The notes: generated from the sequence alone by a model not told the origin. Positions 18,352 to 27,913 are shown, counted from the first letter of the stretch. The stretch: 64,000 nt of DNA from Hyphomicrobiales bacterium (GCA_002869065.1 PKTR01000001.1:115118-179117); one strand, 5' to 3'. Translations and numbers: made by a program.

Positions 18352-19446
18352 TCAGGCGTCGGGCGCCAGAAGACCGAGGATCCTGACCAGCAATTCACTC
18401 TGCCGGCGCGTTCCTGTCTTCGCGTACATCGATTGCAGCCGGTTGCGGACTGTGTTGCGCGAAAGGCCCAAAATGTCGGCGGCGGCGGCGAGTTCGGCCC
18501 AGGTCGCGAGCACCTCGGCCAGTCTCTGTTCCGCGTCGGTGAACCCATAAAGGCGACCAAGCACCGGACCGACCGCTTGCGTGCCGTCGAGTGTGCTGCG
18601 GACATACATCACTGCCGCGACGCGAGGCGCGGCGAGAACACCGTGCGGGTCGACCGGGAGCACCTGAACGACAAGGGGCGCGCCTCCCGGGACCTGCTTG
18701 ATGAGCGTTTCCGAGGGGCTGCCGGCGAGCGCGGAACGGATCGCGGCTTGGAGTCCGATGTCCGAATGCCGCTCGATCGCACGCGGCGTGTCGAGTGAGA
18801 TTTCAATGGCACTACGGCGACCGACCATGGTCCGGGCCGGGCGGTTCATGCCGGTGACCGTTCCGGCAGGCGACAGGGCGATCACGCCCCATGGCAGGTG
18901 GTCAGGCAGCCAGGTTTGGACGTCCGATGCGTCGCCGTTCTCGCGCGTGCGCCGACGCAGCCGCCACGCATCGCCAACCGCCGGTGCCAGCCGCTTGAAG
19001 GCCTCGATCTTGTCGCTGTCCGGATGCCCGTGATGTTTGGAAAACTCGATCGAAAAGAACAGCGATGTGTCGCCGGCATCGTAGACCCGGGACCCAAGGA
19101 AATAGCGTAGTCCCGCCCGACCGTTCAGCCAGTCGTAAAACTCGTGGCGGTCGATGGCGCGCTCGCTGAGGAAGCGGCCCTCATAGGCAATGTGGCCGGG
19201 CGCGTGGCGCAGCGAAAACCGCATGCGCGGATTGATGGAATTGATGTGCTCGTTATAGCCGTCGTCGCCCATGATCAGGGTCGGCGTCGCCCAGTCGAGG
19301 AGCCGGCCGGTCTTGCGGTTGAGTTCGAAGGCAATGCCCCCGCCGCCGCCGAACCACTGGACTGCGGTTTCGATCGCGGCATCGAAAGATTTTTCACCTG
19401 CCGAGGCGGAAATCAAATCCCGATAGATTGGGTCGGGGGAATGCAT
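18352..19446 (-). CDS. LuxR-type helix-turn-helix transcriptional regulator
   Basis: A 364-residue regulator with a long N-terminal region that may bind a ligand or be PAS-like (about 190-290), and a C-terminal LuxR/GerE DNA-binding domain (about 298-358) containing LTDAEQRLAEVLATW and the recognition stretch ILGLSRNTVRNRLQSMYAKT. No receiver domain is seen. The gene is divergent from the PAN-domain gene, and a perfect GGGTAC-N4-GTACCC palindrome lies between them. Its effector and targets are not known. Confidence 0.85.
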   Translation of the reverse strand: MHSPDPIYRDLISASAGEKSFDAAIETAVQWFGGGGGIAFELNRKTGRLLDWATPTLIMGDDGYNEHINSINPRMRFSLRHAPGHIAYEGRFLSERAIDRHEFYDWLNGRAGLRYFLGSRVYDAGDTSLFFSIEFSKHHGHPDSDKIEAFKRLAPAVGDAWRLRRRTRENGDASDVQTWLPDHLPWGVIALSPAGTVTGMNRPARTMVGRRSAIEISLDTPRAIERHSDIGLQAAIRSALAGSPSETLIKQVPGGAPLVVQVLPVDPHGVLAAPRVAAVMYVRSTLDGTQAVGPVLGRLYGFTDAEQRLAEVLATWAELAAAADILGLSRNTVRNRLQSMYAKTGTRRQSELLVRILGLLAPDA

Positions 19447-19625
19447 GGCATCGGCCTCGCGGGTGGCAACCGGGGCAACGAAAATGGTCGCAAGCCAGTA
19501 CTTTTCTCCCGGTTTTCGAAAAATACAATCGGAAACATTCCGGCCAAAGGACGCGCCGGCTTCGAGAGCGCTGCTCGTCCCCCGGCCAGTCGCTGCCTCA
19601 ACGTCACCTGTCGCGCTGACGAAAG

Positions 19626-19641
19626 GGGTACAAACGTACCC
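19626..19641. promoter_or_regulatory. Palindrome in the LuxR/PAN divergent region, candidate operator
   Basis: GGGTACAAACGTACCC has perfect 6-base arms around a 4-base centre. It lies 75 bases before the PAN-domain gene and 179 bases before the LuxR-type gene. Location and symmetry suggest a regulator site; binding by the neighbouring LuxR-type protein is only a guess. Confidence 0.4.
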
Positions 19642-19716
19642 TGTGCCGCTATTGCCAATTCCGTGCGGGTGAAATCCAGTTGCTTGGAGGAAATCGCCAC
19701 GGGGAAGGGCAAGATC

Positions 19717-20619
19717 ATGATTTCATGGGCATTTGAAAAACGTGGGCAGGGTCGGGATCACGCTCGTTCGGTGCGCGCGGCGCTTGCAGCAGTGCTCGGC
19801 CTCGGTTTCGCCGTCGGCACCGCGGTTGCAACTGATGCAAGGGCCGAGGGCCGCTACGAACTCGCTGAGGTTCTCGCCGTCAATGCCGACAAGACAAGGC
19901 CGGCGCAGTGGGAAAAGAAGGGGGCCGAAATCAACGTCCGCTTCGATCACGCCTTCGGATCCGCGAGCTGTATCGGTCAGTATCACGTCCGCTTCATGTT
20001 CGACCGCGATCCCGATGTCATTCCCGATGATGTCCAGTTTTCGGTGCGGATACGCAAGGTGGTTGCCCTCGTGCCGCCATGCGCCGGCGGGATGCGGCCC
20101 GCGATGGTCATGGGCGCTAACAACTTCCCGCTGCCGAGGCATCCGCGCGTGCCGCAGGGCTACGAGTACAACGGCAACATCCAGGTGATCGGCGGGACGG
20201 CGCTGCAGCTCCAGGAGCGCACCGCATCTGAAACGTCGATGACGGTGCAGGTGAAGACATTTCGTCCCACGCCGTATTCCAAGCTGACCCTTGTCGGCGG
20301 CGACGAAAATGCCCTGCACATGATCTATCGCTACGTCGAGGGCGCAAGCGCGCCCGTCGCAAGTAAGCCGGCCGCGACGCCGGCCGAACCGCCGTCGCGC
20401 CGGGAAGAGGGCACCGATCGGCCGGGCCTCGACTATCGCGATTTCGATCAGGCGCAGGACGATCCGGGGATCTGTGAAGCCGCGTGCAACGAGGATTCGC
20501 AGTGCCTTGCCTGGACCTGGGTCCGCCCTGGTCTGCAAGGGCCGAGCTCCCGCTGCTGGCTGAAATACGACATCCCGCCGGCGGTGAAGTCCGACTGCTG
20601 CGTGTCGGGCACGCGCTGA
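19717..20619 (+). CDS. Exported protein with C-terminal PAN/Apple-like domain
   Basis: A 300-residue protein. The start MISWAFEKRG is chosen because it directly precedes a long-n-region signal peptide (hydrophobic about residues 20-42, likely cut after ARA). The body (about 45-210) is unrecognised. After a Pro/Ala-rich linker, the C-terminal ~60 residues hold a cysteine-rich PAN_4-like module (DYRDFDQAQ, CEAAC, CLAWTW, CWLK, CCVSG), typical of protein- or carbohydrate-binding Apple folds. The mature protein is expected in the periplasm or outside. No enzymatic motif is visible. Confidence 0.8.
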   Translation: MISWAFEKRGQGRDHARSVRAALAAVLGLGFAVGTAVATDARAEGRYELAEVLAVNADKTRPAQWEKKGAEINVRFDHAFGSASCIGQYHVRFMFDRDPDVIPDDVQFSVRIRKVVALVPPCAGGMRPAMVMGANNFPLPRHPRVPQGYEYNGNIQVIGGTALQLQERTASETSMTVQVKTFRPTPYSKLTLVGGDENALHMIYRYVEGASAPVASKPAATPAEPPSRREEGTDRPGLDYRDFDQAQDDPGICEAACNEDSQCLAWTWVRPGLQGPSSRCWLKYDIPPAVKSDCCVSGTR

Positions 20620-20653
20620 CACCACACGCCTGAGATCAGGGAGGGCGTCGATC

Positions 20654-20830
20654 GTGCGACGCGGGATTTCGATACTTCTGGCAATCGTGATCGCGGGCTT
20701 CGTGGTCTACCTGATCAAGCAGGATGCCCGCGACGCCCGTAACAAGCAGGCGATCGAGCGGGCCATGTCGGGCAATCCGGCACGGCCCGCCGCGCCGCCC
20801 CGGCCGAAGCTGCAACTGCCGACGCAGTGA
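20654..20830 (+). CDS. Small single-span membrane protein with GTG start
   Basis: A 58-codon gene with a good ribosome site (AGGGAGGG) nine bases before a GTG start. The product starts RRGISILLAIVIAGFVVYL, one membrane helix, and continues into a basic, helical and then Pro-rich cytoplasmic tail (ending PRPKLQLPTQ). It lies 34 bases after the PAN-domain gene and may be in its operon. No family is recognised. Start and frame are supported by the ribosome site and composition only. Confidence 0.6.
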   Translation: MRRGISILLAIVIAGFVVYLIKQDARDARNKQAIERAMSGNPARPAAPPRPKLQLPTQ

Positions 20831-21106
20831 CTGGGCTGAAAGTGGCTCGGGGAAGGGGGCAGACGGTTGGTCGCAGCCAATGCCGCCCGGGACGAACCGT
20901 TTTCGCGGTATAATACGGGGTATCGGGGTCCGGGCCTGCCACCGTGAGCCAAACGACCCGGAACCCGCCGCAATTCGGCTTTGAGCGGGACGAAAAGCCC
21001 GGCTCCGATTGCCAATGAAGGTGAATACGGCAGTCCGGAATGCCGCAGCCGCACGATCACGGAAATTGCCGCGACGCGTCCCGCGACAACACGGGAGGCG
21101 AATGTG

Positions 21107-21736
21107 ATGCGTGGAACATTCTGGATCTTGGCATCCGCACTGCTGGCCGCGCTGGTCTGGGCGATGCCGCCCGCCGCGTCGGCCAATGGTCCGGCCCCCG
21201 AAGTGCCGGACGAAGTCACGGCGCTCGAAGGCACCTACACCGGCTCATGGACCATGTACGGCATCGACGCGGATGGCGTCGTCGCCCCGAACATGGCCTG
21301 GACGGACACGATGACGGCGAGCGGCGCGACGGTCGAGGGCGACCGCGCCTTCGTCGTGACCAAGGATGAGATGGTGTTCGAGGGCGGCCATATCCCGCCC
21401 TATACGGTTGACGGCAAGGAAGGCTATGTCCTCGCCGCCGACGGCAGCCTTGCGGGCTACTTCATCGAGACCTACGGCCAGACCTACCGCATGGTCGAGC
21501 TGGCCGAGAACGTCTGGACCTACACGACACCGGCAGCGGGCGAGGAGCTGGCCCGGCTCGGTTTCCCGCCGGATGCGTCCGGCGTGCATGTGGTGGTCAA
21601 GGTGGTGAGCGACGAGGCGGGCGTTGAAACCCACCGCATCACCCGCGTCACCACGGTGAGCTGGAAGGGAGCCGACGGCGCCGAGCGGGTGCTTCAGTTC
21701 ACCAGCTTGAAGGGTGTCCACAAACGGCAGCAATAG
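21107..21736 (+). CDS. Exported protein of unknown function
   Basis: From the ATG after CGGGAGG, the product is 209 residues: a signal peptide (MRGTFWILASALLAALVWAM, cut near ASA-NG) and a mature domain rich in beta strands with Thr/Gly-Trp patches (LEGTYTGSWTMYG). No cysteines, metal motif or known domain is visible. It looks like a lipocalin-sized soluble periplasmic protein, but that is only an impression from length and strand pattern. The 276 bases before it hold no recognisable gene. Confidence 0.7.
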   Translation: MRGTFWILASALLAALVWAMPPAASANGPAPEVPDEVTALEGTYTGSWTMYGIDADGVVAPNMAWTDTMTASGATVEGDRAFVVTKDEMVFEGGHIPPYTVDGKEGYVLAADGSLAGYFIETYGQTYRMVELAENVWTYTTPAAGEELARLGFPPDASGVHVVVKVVSDEAGVETHRITRVTTVSWKGADGAERVLQFTSLKGVHKRQQ

Positions 21737-21775
21737 GCGCGGATTGACCGTCTGTGGACGCTGGGCGTGTCGCGC

Positions 21776-23107
21776 TCAGAAATACCGCAACCACAGATAA
21801 AGGTTCGAGATCGCCAGCGTCAAAAGCATGATCGGGAAGGCGACGCGCACGAAGTCCATGAAGTGGATCGGCTGCTTGGCCTTTTCGGCGAAGGCGGCGA
21901 CGGTCAGATTGGCGCTGGCGCCGAGCAGCGTACCGTTGCCGCCGAGACAGGCGCCGAGCGCCAGTGACCACCACAGCGGCTCGATCGCGTCCGGTCCGCC
22001 GAATGTGCCCGCCGTCGACTCGATCAGCGGGATCATCGTCGCCACGAACGGGATGTTGTCGAGAATGGCCGACAGGATGCCCGATGCCCAGAAGATCAGG
22101 AACGACGTGGCCATCAGGTCGCCGTCGGTCAGTTCGAGTATCTTGGCCGCGAAGAACTCCAGTAGCCCAACATGCTCGACGCCGGCGACGAGGATGAACA
22201 GCCCGCCGAAAAAGAAGATCGTCACCCACTCGACCTCGGCGAGGATGCGGCGCACGCAGTCGCCCTGCTTGTCGCCGCGATGATGGCCGAAGGCGAGCAG
22301 CATCAGCAGTGCGGCGCCGGCCAGGGCCGATGTGCCCGGCTGGATGCCGTAGCCGTGGCCAAGCGTGAAGCCGAGCAGGACGAGGGCAAGCACCGACAGC
22401 GACTTGATCATCAAGGGCGTGTCGGTGATCGCCTCGTTCTCGCGGAATTTCATTATCCGGTCGCTGGCCGATTGCGGGATCGTGCTCAGTTCCTTGCGGC
22501 TCAGCAGATAGATGATGACGATCACGACGGCGAGGCAGATCGCTGCGATCGGCCCCAGATTGAACAGGAACTGGTTGAAGCTGAGGCCCGCCGCCGAACC
22601 GATGATGATGTTCGGGGGGTCACCGATCAGCGTCGCCGTGCCGCCGATGTTCGAGGCGAGGATTTCGGCAATGAAAAACGGATAGACCCGGGTCTCCAGC
22701 GCCTCGGTGATCAGCAGGGTGATCGGCGCGATCAAAAGAACCGTCGTCACATTGTCGAGGAAGGCGGAGAACACCGCGGTGATCAGCGTAAGCATGATCA
22801 GGATGCCGGTCGGCCGCGCCTTGACGCTCTTCGCCGCCTTGATCGCAACATACTGGAACAGACCGCATCTGCTGGTGATGCCGACGATCACCATCATCCC
22901 GATCAGCAGGGCGAGCGTGTTGGCGTCGATGCCGGCAACCGCCTGTTGCTGATTGATGATGCCGAACAGCACCATCAGCGCGGCGCCAAGCATGGCGAGG
23001 ATCGCGCGATTGACCTTCTCACTGATCAGCAGCGCGTAGACGGCGACGAGAATTCCCGTCGCGATCCACAAGGGGTCTACGCCGAGCAGGTCGGGAACCG
23101 AGAGCAT
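21776..23107 (-). CDS. ArsB/NhaD-family ion permease
   Basis: Inner-membrane transporter of 443 residues with about 11 hydrophobic helices. The signature ATLIGDPPNIIIGSAAG and the helix pattern place it in the ArsB/NhaD branch of the ion transporter superfamily, whose members export arsenite or exchange Na+ for H+. The substrate cannot be told from sequence alone; no arsR or arsC gene is nearby, which favours a cation or anion role other than arsenic. The start (MLSVPDLLG) lies 29 bases after a CBS-domain protein gene on the same strand, suggesting the CBS protein regulates the permease. Confidence 0.88.
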   Translation of the reverse strand: MLSVPDLLGVDPLWIATGILVAVYALLISEKVNRAILAMLGAALMVLFGIINQQQAVAGIDANTLALLIGMMVIVGITSRCGLFQYVAIKAAKSVKARPTGILIMLTLITAVFSAFLDNVTTVLLIAPITLLITEALETRVYPFFIAEILASNIGGTATLIGDPPNIIIGSAAGLSFNQFLFNLGPIAAICLAVVIVIIYLLSRKELSTIPQSASDRIMKFRENEAITDTPLMIKSLSVLALVLLGFTLGHGYGIQPGTSALAGAALLMLLAFGHHRGDKQGDCVRRILAEVEWVTIFFFGGLFILVAGVEHVGLLEFFAAKILELTDGDLMATSFLIFWASGILSAILDNIPFVATMIPLIESTAGTFGGPDAIEPLWWSLALGACLGGNGTLLGASANLTVAAFAEKAKQPIHFMDFVRVAFPIMLLTLAISNLYLWLRYF

Positions 23108-23136
23108 TGCGCCCCCGTGCGGCAGTGTCTGATCCG

Positions 23137-23652
23137 TCAAAGCGTTTCGTCGCCTTCGGGGGCATCGCTGAGAACGTGGTCCAGCAGGGAGTTGGGACTC
23201 ACGGTTCCGACAAAGCGATTGGTCTCGGGATCGACAAGGATCACATGTCGCTTGAATTTGTAAATGAGGAAAATCCCCTCCATCACCGGCGTGTCGGGCG
23301 CCGCGATGGGTATGTTGTCGGGATTGGACATGTAGTCCGACACTTTTTCGTTCTTCAGTCGCGCCACCTGCGCGTTGAAGTCTTCTTCCGACAGGCTCAT
23401 GAAGCACAGGCTGGCGATCTGGCCGCGCGAACTCTCGCCGTCCATGCCTATGGTTGCCGCCTTCGGCAGGATGAGCTTGAGCAGCGTCGGCGCGGTGAAA
23501 ACGCCGGCATAGGTTCCGTCGGCGTTGACCACGGGCAGGAACCGCGCCTTGCTGCGCTTGATGATGTTGAACGCGGTCGCAACGCTTTCGTCAGGCAGGA
23601 TCGTGTGCTGGTGATCCGGCTCCACCATGACATCGCGGCATGTCAAACCCAT
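23137..23652 (-). CDS. CBS-pair protein upstream of the permease
   Basis: A 171-residue protein made of two CBS motifs (about residues 5-60, with VMVEPDHQHTILPDES, and about 105-165, with VSDYMSNPDNIPIAAP). CBS pairs bind adenine nucleotides and commonly gate or sense for transporters. The start MGLTCRDVM is preferred because GAGGT precedes it; a longer in-frame start adds 22 Arg-rich residues. It is followed after 29 bases by the ArsB/NhaD-type permease gene, the likely partner. That functional link is inferred from operon layout. Confidence 0.85.
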   Translation of the reverse strand: MGLTCRDVMVEPDHQHTILPDESVATAFNIIKRSKARFLPVVNADGTYAGVFTAPTLLKLILPKAATIGMDGESSRGQIASLCFMSLSEEDFNAQVARLKNEKVSDYMSNPDNIPIAAPDTPVMEGIFLIYKFKRHVILVDPETNRFVGTVSPNSLLDHVLSDAPEGDETL

Positions 23653-23769
23653 TGCAAACCTCACGCGCTCGGCTTGCGGCGCACGCAGTCGGTCGAGTGC
23701 CGAAAGGCGCCGCCGCACGGACGACTGAGCTCAATCCATTCCACTCTTTGGCGCGTTTGGCCAGCCGTT

Positions 23770-25905
23770 TTACGCAAGCGGCAGCCGGTCGTATGTTTTG
23801 CCGGTCGCCGCTTCAAACGCATTGCAGACGGCTGGGATCAGCGTCGGGATGCCGATCTCGCCAACGCCGAACGGTTCGTCGGCGCCGCTGTCGTCCATCA
23901 GTGCGATATCGAGCGACGGCATCTCGCTGACGTCGAACATCGGATAGTCGGCGAGGCTCTCCACTTCAGCGCGGCCATCTGCGTAGGACAGACGCTCGGT
24001 CAGCGCCATCGACATACCCCACCAGACCGCGCCCTCGATCTGCGCCAGAACGGCATCGCGGTGGACGACGCGCCCGACATCGGCGGCGATCCAAAGGCCG
24101 GAGATGCGGTTTTCCCGCACCTCGGCAACGGTCGCGATGGCCGAGCCGCGAAAGCTCATTACGCCGAGACCGAGCGCACGGCCCGGTTCGCCCCAGCGGG
24201 CGTTTGCGGCGGCGCGTTCCATCACGGCGACGAGACGCGGCTCGTCGATATGTGCACGGCGCCAGGAAAGCGGGTCCTGGCCCGCCTTGCGCGCCAGCCG
24301 CTCGACCGTCGTCTCGACCGCCCATACCGTGTAGCCGGCCGAAACGCTGCGCAGGAAGCCGGGCGCGGGGAGGGATTCCACCCGGGTCCAGCGGATGCGG
24401 TCATGGGCGACGCGGTAGGGGTGATAGGCACCGTCGGTCGCGGTGTTGTCCTCGTCACCGTTCGGGCCTTTCAGCGATCCGGGCAAATGGGTCGCGAGCG
24501 TGCCGTCGGAGGCAATCGCGTGATCCCAGCCGGCGAGCATGCCGTTGTCGTCGAGATGGGCGCGGATGGACTGCGCCGCCGGCGGGCGGATCTGGCCGCG
24601 TTGCAGCTCGTCGAGCATCGGGCGGATGATCTGAACGGGCCGGCCGACAGCCTTGGCGACCAGCGCCGCGTCGCGCACCGCATCGTTCAGCACCCGCCGG
24701 CCGAACGCACCGCCGCACGGCGCACCGACGGTCTCGACCGTGAACGGCGCGGTCTTCCAGGTCTTTGCCGCGTAGCGCATGTCGAGGTCGAGCGATTGCG
24801 TTGACCCGCTGATCGCGACGCCGAGACCGGCATGGGTTGGCCGTGCGGTCGCGTTGAGCGGCTCCATGATGACGTGCTTCAGCGCCGGCGCCGTGAACCG
24901 GGCTTCGAGAGTCGCGGCACCGGACGCGATGCCGCTGTCGCGCAGGGGAACCCAGGCTCGGGTCTCGTCGGCAAGAGCGTCGGCGAGGCGTGCCTCGTCG
25001 GACACCGTGCTGAAATCGCCCGGCGCGGACCACTTGATGCTCAAGGCATCGCGGCCCTTCAGCGCCGACCATGTGTCGCGCGCAACGACGGCGACCGCGT
25101 CGTCGAGCCGTACGATCTCTTCAACACCGGCGACGGCGCGTGCCGCCGCATCGTCGAGGGTCGCGACGGTACCGCCGAGATGCGGGCTGCGGACAAGCAC
25201 CGCGACCAGCGTATCGGCCTCGCGCCGGTCGACGCCGTAGCGCTTGGCACCGGTCACCTTGTCAATGAGATCCGACGGCGCAGGGCTCTTGCCAAGCAGG
25301 TCAAAAGCCTCCGGATTCTTGAGATCCGCTTCGCTCGCGGCACCCGGCATGACGAGGCTGCCGCCGGCGGCGATTTCGGCAAAATCGGCGCGCGCGCCAG
25401 AGGGCTCATGAATGACCGCGTGGCCGCGTGCGACGCAGTCCGCTGGCCCCCAGCCGTGCGCCCGGCAGGCGGTTTCGATGAAGGCGCGGCGAGCTTCGGC
25501 TCCCGCCAGCCGCAGCGGCTGATAGTAGCCGCGCGTGGTCTTGGAATCCGCCGTCACCAGATGGCCGTCGAAGATCGGGTTGCCATAGGTCGAGGCGTCA
25601 CGCGGCGCGGCGATGATGTCGATGCGCGAAAGGTCGGCGCCGGCTTCCTCTGCGACGATCATGGCAAGCGCCAGCGGTGCGCCCTGACCGAGGTCCTGCG
25701 CCGGGCAGACGATTTGCAGCTGCCCGTCTTCCAGCAGCGAGACGAAGGCGTTGATCTCGCGTCCCGACAGCGGCGAGGGGACCTGCGTCAGCGCATATCC
25801 GCCACCGACCGCGACGGCCACCGTGGCCGCTCCGGCGCTGGCGAGAAAGGCCCGCCGCGACAGGCGGAAACGGGCCGGCTTTTCGGTTTTGCTCGTCCCG
25901 GTCAT
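23770..25905 (-). CDS. iorB: Molybdenum hydroxylase large subunit (IorB-like), Tat-exported
   Basis: Molybdopterin-binding large subunit of a xanthine-oxidase-family hydroxylase or aldehyde oxidase, 711 residues. It starts with a twin-arginine signal ([13 protein letters not shown], Arg17/Arg18) and carries molybdopterin-family segments such as [22 protein letters not shown] and the C-terminal FGVGEIG with its catalytic-type Glu. The IorB type lacks an FAD subunit and usually donates electrons to a cytochrome c. It overlaps the [2Fe-2S] subunit gene upstream by four bases. Substrate is unknown; isoquinoline, nicotinate-like or aldehyde substrates are all possible. Confidence 0.88.
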   Translation of the reverse strand: MTGTSKTEKPARFRLSRRAFLASAGAATVAVAVGGGYALTQVPSPLSGREINAFVSLLEDGQLQIVCPAQDLGQGAPLALAMIVAEEAGADLSRIDIIAAPRDASTYGNPIFDGHLVTADSKTTRGYYQPLRLAGAEARRAFIETACRAHGWGPADCVARGHAVIHEPSGARADFAEIAAGGSLVMPGAASEADLKNPEAFDLLGKSPAPSDLIDKVTGAKRYGVDRREADTLVAVLVRSPHLGGTVATLDDAAARAVAGVEEIVRLDDAVAVVARDTWSALKGRDALSIKWSAPGDFSTVSDEARLADALADETRAWVPLRDSGIASGAATLEARFTAPALKHVIMEPLNATARPTHAGLGVAISGSTQSLDLDMRYAAKTWKTAPFTVETVGAPCGGAFGRRVLNDAVRDAALVAKAVGRPVQIIRPMLDELQRGQIRPPAAQSIRAHLDDNGMLAGWDHAIASDGTLATHLPGSLKGPNGDEDNTATDGAYHPYRVAHDRIRWTRVESLPAPGFLRSVSAGYTVWAVETTVERLARKAGQDPLSWRRAHIDEPRLVAVMERAAANARWGEPGRALGLGVMSFRGSAIATVAEVRENRISGLWIAADVGRVVHRDAVLAQIEGAVWWGMSMALTERLSYADGRAEVESLADYPMFDVSEMPSLDIALMDDSGADEPFGVGEIGIPTLIPAVCNAFEAATGKTYDRLPLA

Positions 25906-26378
25906 TGGGCTGCCTCCCTGGCGATCTCGGCGGCCCGCCCGACGGCTTTGAGGATGCGCTGACCGGTGCCGCAACGGCACAGATTGCCGGACATGGCGTC
26001 GGCGATGGCGTCCGCATCCGGTTCCGGCGCTCCGGAAAGGAACGCGGCGGCCTGCATGATCTGGCCGGACTGGCAGTAGCCGCATTGCGGCACCCGGTGC
26101 TCGATCCACGCCTGCTGCACCGGGTGGGAGGCATCGGCAGAGAGCCCCTCGATGGTGGTGACGGAGCTTCCTTCGACCGCGCTTGCCGGCGTGATGCACG
26201 ACCGCGTCGCCTGACCGTCAACATGAACCGTGCAGGCGCCGCACTGGCCCTCAAGGCATGCATATTTGGTGCCGGTGAGGCCAAGCTTCTCGCGCAGGAG
26301 GAAGACGAGCGGCATCTCCGGGTCGTCGAGCGTCACCGAGATATCTTCGCCATTCAGTCTGAAATTCACCTTGGTCAT
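25902..26378 (-). CDS. iorA: Molybdenum hydroxylase [2Fe-2S] small subunit (IorA-like)
   Basis: Electron-transfer subunit of 158 residues with two [2Fe-2S] clusters: a plant-ferredoxin-type cluster bound by Cys41, Cys46, Cys49 and Cys61 (CLEGQCGAC), and a second in the C-terminal helical domain bound by Cys99, Cys102, Cys134 and Cys136 ([13 protein letters not shown]). It has no signal peptide; such subunits are exported with the Tat-tagged large subunit. Its gene is the first of the pair. Two repeated 18-base palindromes lie just upstream, between it and the divergent TetR gene. Confidence 0.93.
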   Translation of the reverse strand: MTKVNFRLNGEDISVTLDDPEMPLVFLLREKLGLTGTKYACLEGQCGACTVHVDGQATRSCITPASAVEGSSVTTIEGLSADASHPVQQAWIEHRVPQCGYCQSGQIMQAAAFLSGAPEPDADAIADAMSGNLCRCGTGQRILKAVGRAAEIAREAAQ

Positions 26379-26393
26379 CGCATGGCTCCTTTT

Positions 26394-26411
26394 CCGTAAT
26401 TATGTGTACGG
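26394..26411. promoter_or_regulatory. TetR-type operator, site 1
   Basis: CCGTAATTATGTGTACGG has inverted arms CCGTA/TACGG around 8 bases. It lies 15 bases upstream of the iorA-like start and 56 bases before the TetR gene. A near-identical copy follows 28 bases away. Inferred to be bound by the divergent TetR regulator. Confidence 0.75.
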
Positions 26412-26421
26412 TTGTTTTTAG

Positions 26422-26439
26422 CCGTAATGTTGTGTACGG
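26422..26439. promoter_or_regulatory. TetR-type operator, site 2
   Basis: CCGTAATGTTGTGTACGG matches site 1 at 16 of 18 positions, with the same inverted arms. It lies 28 bases before the TetR start codon and has the same orientation as site 1. Twin copies between divergent starts suggest control of both genes. Confidence 0.75.
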
Positions 26440-26467
26440 ATGTTGTCAAGCTGGTTCGGGAGAGGTC

Positions 26468-27067
26468 ATGAAGGACGACGCCAAGGCCGAGCGGCATAGC
26501 CGGATTGCCGCCGCGGCCTACGAGGTCATCGAGGAAAAGGGCTATCTCGGCACGTCGATGCTGGCGATTGCCCGCCGCGCAAAGGCCTCGAACGAAACGC
26601 TCTACAACTGGTACGGCGACAAGGCCGGCCTGTTCCGCGCGCTTATCGACGATAACGCCGAAATCGTCCGCGAGAGGATCGTCGCGAGCCTTGAAGAGGG
26701 CGACGATCTCTATTCCGCGCTCGCGGCCTTCGGGCCGGTGCTGCTCGGCATGCTGTTGGGAAAACGCGCTGTTGCGCTCAACCGTGCCGCCGCCGCCGAC
26801 CCTTCGGGGGAGCTCGGCGGGGCAATCGCGCGCGGTGGCCGCGACGCCGTTGCCCCGCTGCTGGTCGGTCTTTTCGCCCGTCACGGAACGGGCGCTTTGC
26901 GCACGGCAGAGGAAGCCGCCGGGACCTATATCGCGCTGCTCGTCGCAGACCGGCAGATCCGGCGGGTGATCGGCGCAATGCCCGAGCCCACAGCAGAGCA
27001 ATGCGCGGAGTGGTCCACGTCCGCGCTCGCGACGCTCAAGATACTGATGGCCGGGAGCCCTTCCTGA
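26468..27067 (+). CDS. TetR-family repressor divergent from iorAB
   Basis: A 199-residue regulator with an N-terminal TetR helix-turn-helix (RIAAAAYEVIEEKGYLGTSM, then ARRAKASNETLYNWYGDKAGLF) and an all-helical C-terminal ligand-binding domain. The start MKDDAKAERH is chosen because AGAGG precedes it and the homologous domain begins there; an upstream in-frame ATG lies inside operator site 1. It is transcribed away from the molybdenum hydroxylase genes, and twin palindromes sit between the start codons, so it probably represses iorAB and itself. The inducer is unknown. Confidence 0.9.
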   Translation: MKDDAKAERHSRIAAAAYEVIEEKGYLGTSMLAIARRAKASNETLYNWYGDKAGLFRALIDDNAEIVRERIVASLEEGDDLYSALAAFGPVLLGMLLGKRAVALNRAAAADPSGELGGAIARGGRDAVAPLLVGLFARHGTGALRTAEEAAGTYIALLVADRQIRRVIGAMPEPTAEQCAEWSTSALATLKILMAGSPS

Positions 27068-27085
27068 GCGGGCAATCCGCCTCGC

Positions 27086-27913
27086 TCAGCGCAGTCCCGC
27101 GATCCGCACGATCTCGTCGACCATGCTGCTCTGCGGGTCGGCAAGCGGCGCGATCACCGTGAAGTGGTTCGCGTCCTTGATGAGTTCGAGCTTGGTCGAG
27201 GCTCCGCCACGGGCCCAGAAATCGACGATCACCCGGCTCTGGCGGATGAACTCTTCGGACTCCGCGCTTCCGACAGCCGCCGTCAGCGATGTGCCGCCGG
27301 GGACGCCCATGGCGAGCGGCGACGCCTTGATCGCCTCCGATTGCGTCATGCCCATCGCGTCGTTGATGCTGGTCCCGACCAGCGGCACGAGATCGAACAG
27401 GCCGGAGATGGCATAGCCCGCCGGCACCAGCCGGTAGGGCAGGCCCCGCGCCGGCCAGTCGGTCGACATGGTTGCCGCCGTCAGATGTCCGCCCGCCGAG
27501 TGGCCATAGAGCAGCAGCGGCTTGCGGAAACTCTCCCACAGGAATGCACACAGCACGCGGATCTGCTCGATGATGTCGCCGATACGAACCTGTGGACAAA
27601 GATCGTAATTGGCCACAACGACCGTCATTCCGCGCGCATTCAGCCCGCGCGCCATGTGGCTGAAGAACGACGAATCGAGCGCCTGCCAGTAGCCGCCATG
27701 GATGAAAACGGCGAGCGGCGCGTTCGGCGCTACGGCGTCGGGATGAAAAATATCGTAGGTGCAGCGGGTGGCGATGTCGTAGCGCACGCCGGTCTCGCAG
27801 CGCGCGGTTTCGCGGTAGGAAGCGGCGTCGCGCGCCCATCCAGCTATGATCTCGGGATGGTCTGGTACGCGCTTTCGGTTGTTGTATTGTGCTTCGTAAT
27901 CGATGAAAACCAT
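27086..27913 (-). CDS. Arylformamidase-like alpha/beta hydrolase
   Basis: A 275-residue serine hydrolase with the oxyanion motif HGGYW (from His72), nucleophile elbow GHSAGG (Ser139) and a likely catalytic His250 (DANHFT). HGGYW is typical of kynurenine formamidase-type and related carbamate or ester hydrolases. No kynurenine pathway genes are adjacent, so the substrate stays open. The gene is convergent with the TetR gene and divergent from the glutaryl-CoA dehydrogenase operon, with 130 bases between the two starts. Confidence 0.82.
   Translation of the reverse strand: MVFIDYEAQYNNRKRVPDHPEIIAGWARDAASYRETARCETGVRYDIATRCTYDIFHPDAVAPNAPLAVFIHGGYWQALDSSFFSHMARGLNARGMTVVVANYDLCPQVRIGDIIEQIRVLCAFLWESFRKPLLLYGHSAGGHLTAATMSTDWPARGLPYRLVPAGYAISGLFDLVPLVGTSINDAMGMTQSEAIKASPLAMGVPGGTSLTAAVGSAESEEFIRQSRVIVDFWARGGASTKLELIKDANHFTVIAPLADPQSSMVDEIVRIAGLR

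Noticed and set aside
26402-26467. Upstream extension of the TetR gene from an earlier in-frame ATG
   Set aside because: The extension would begin inside operator site 1 and cover site 2, lacks a ribosome site and adds residues unlike the family.
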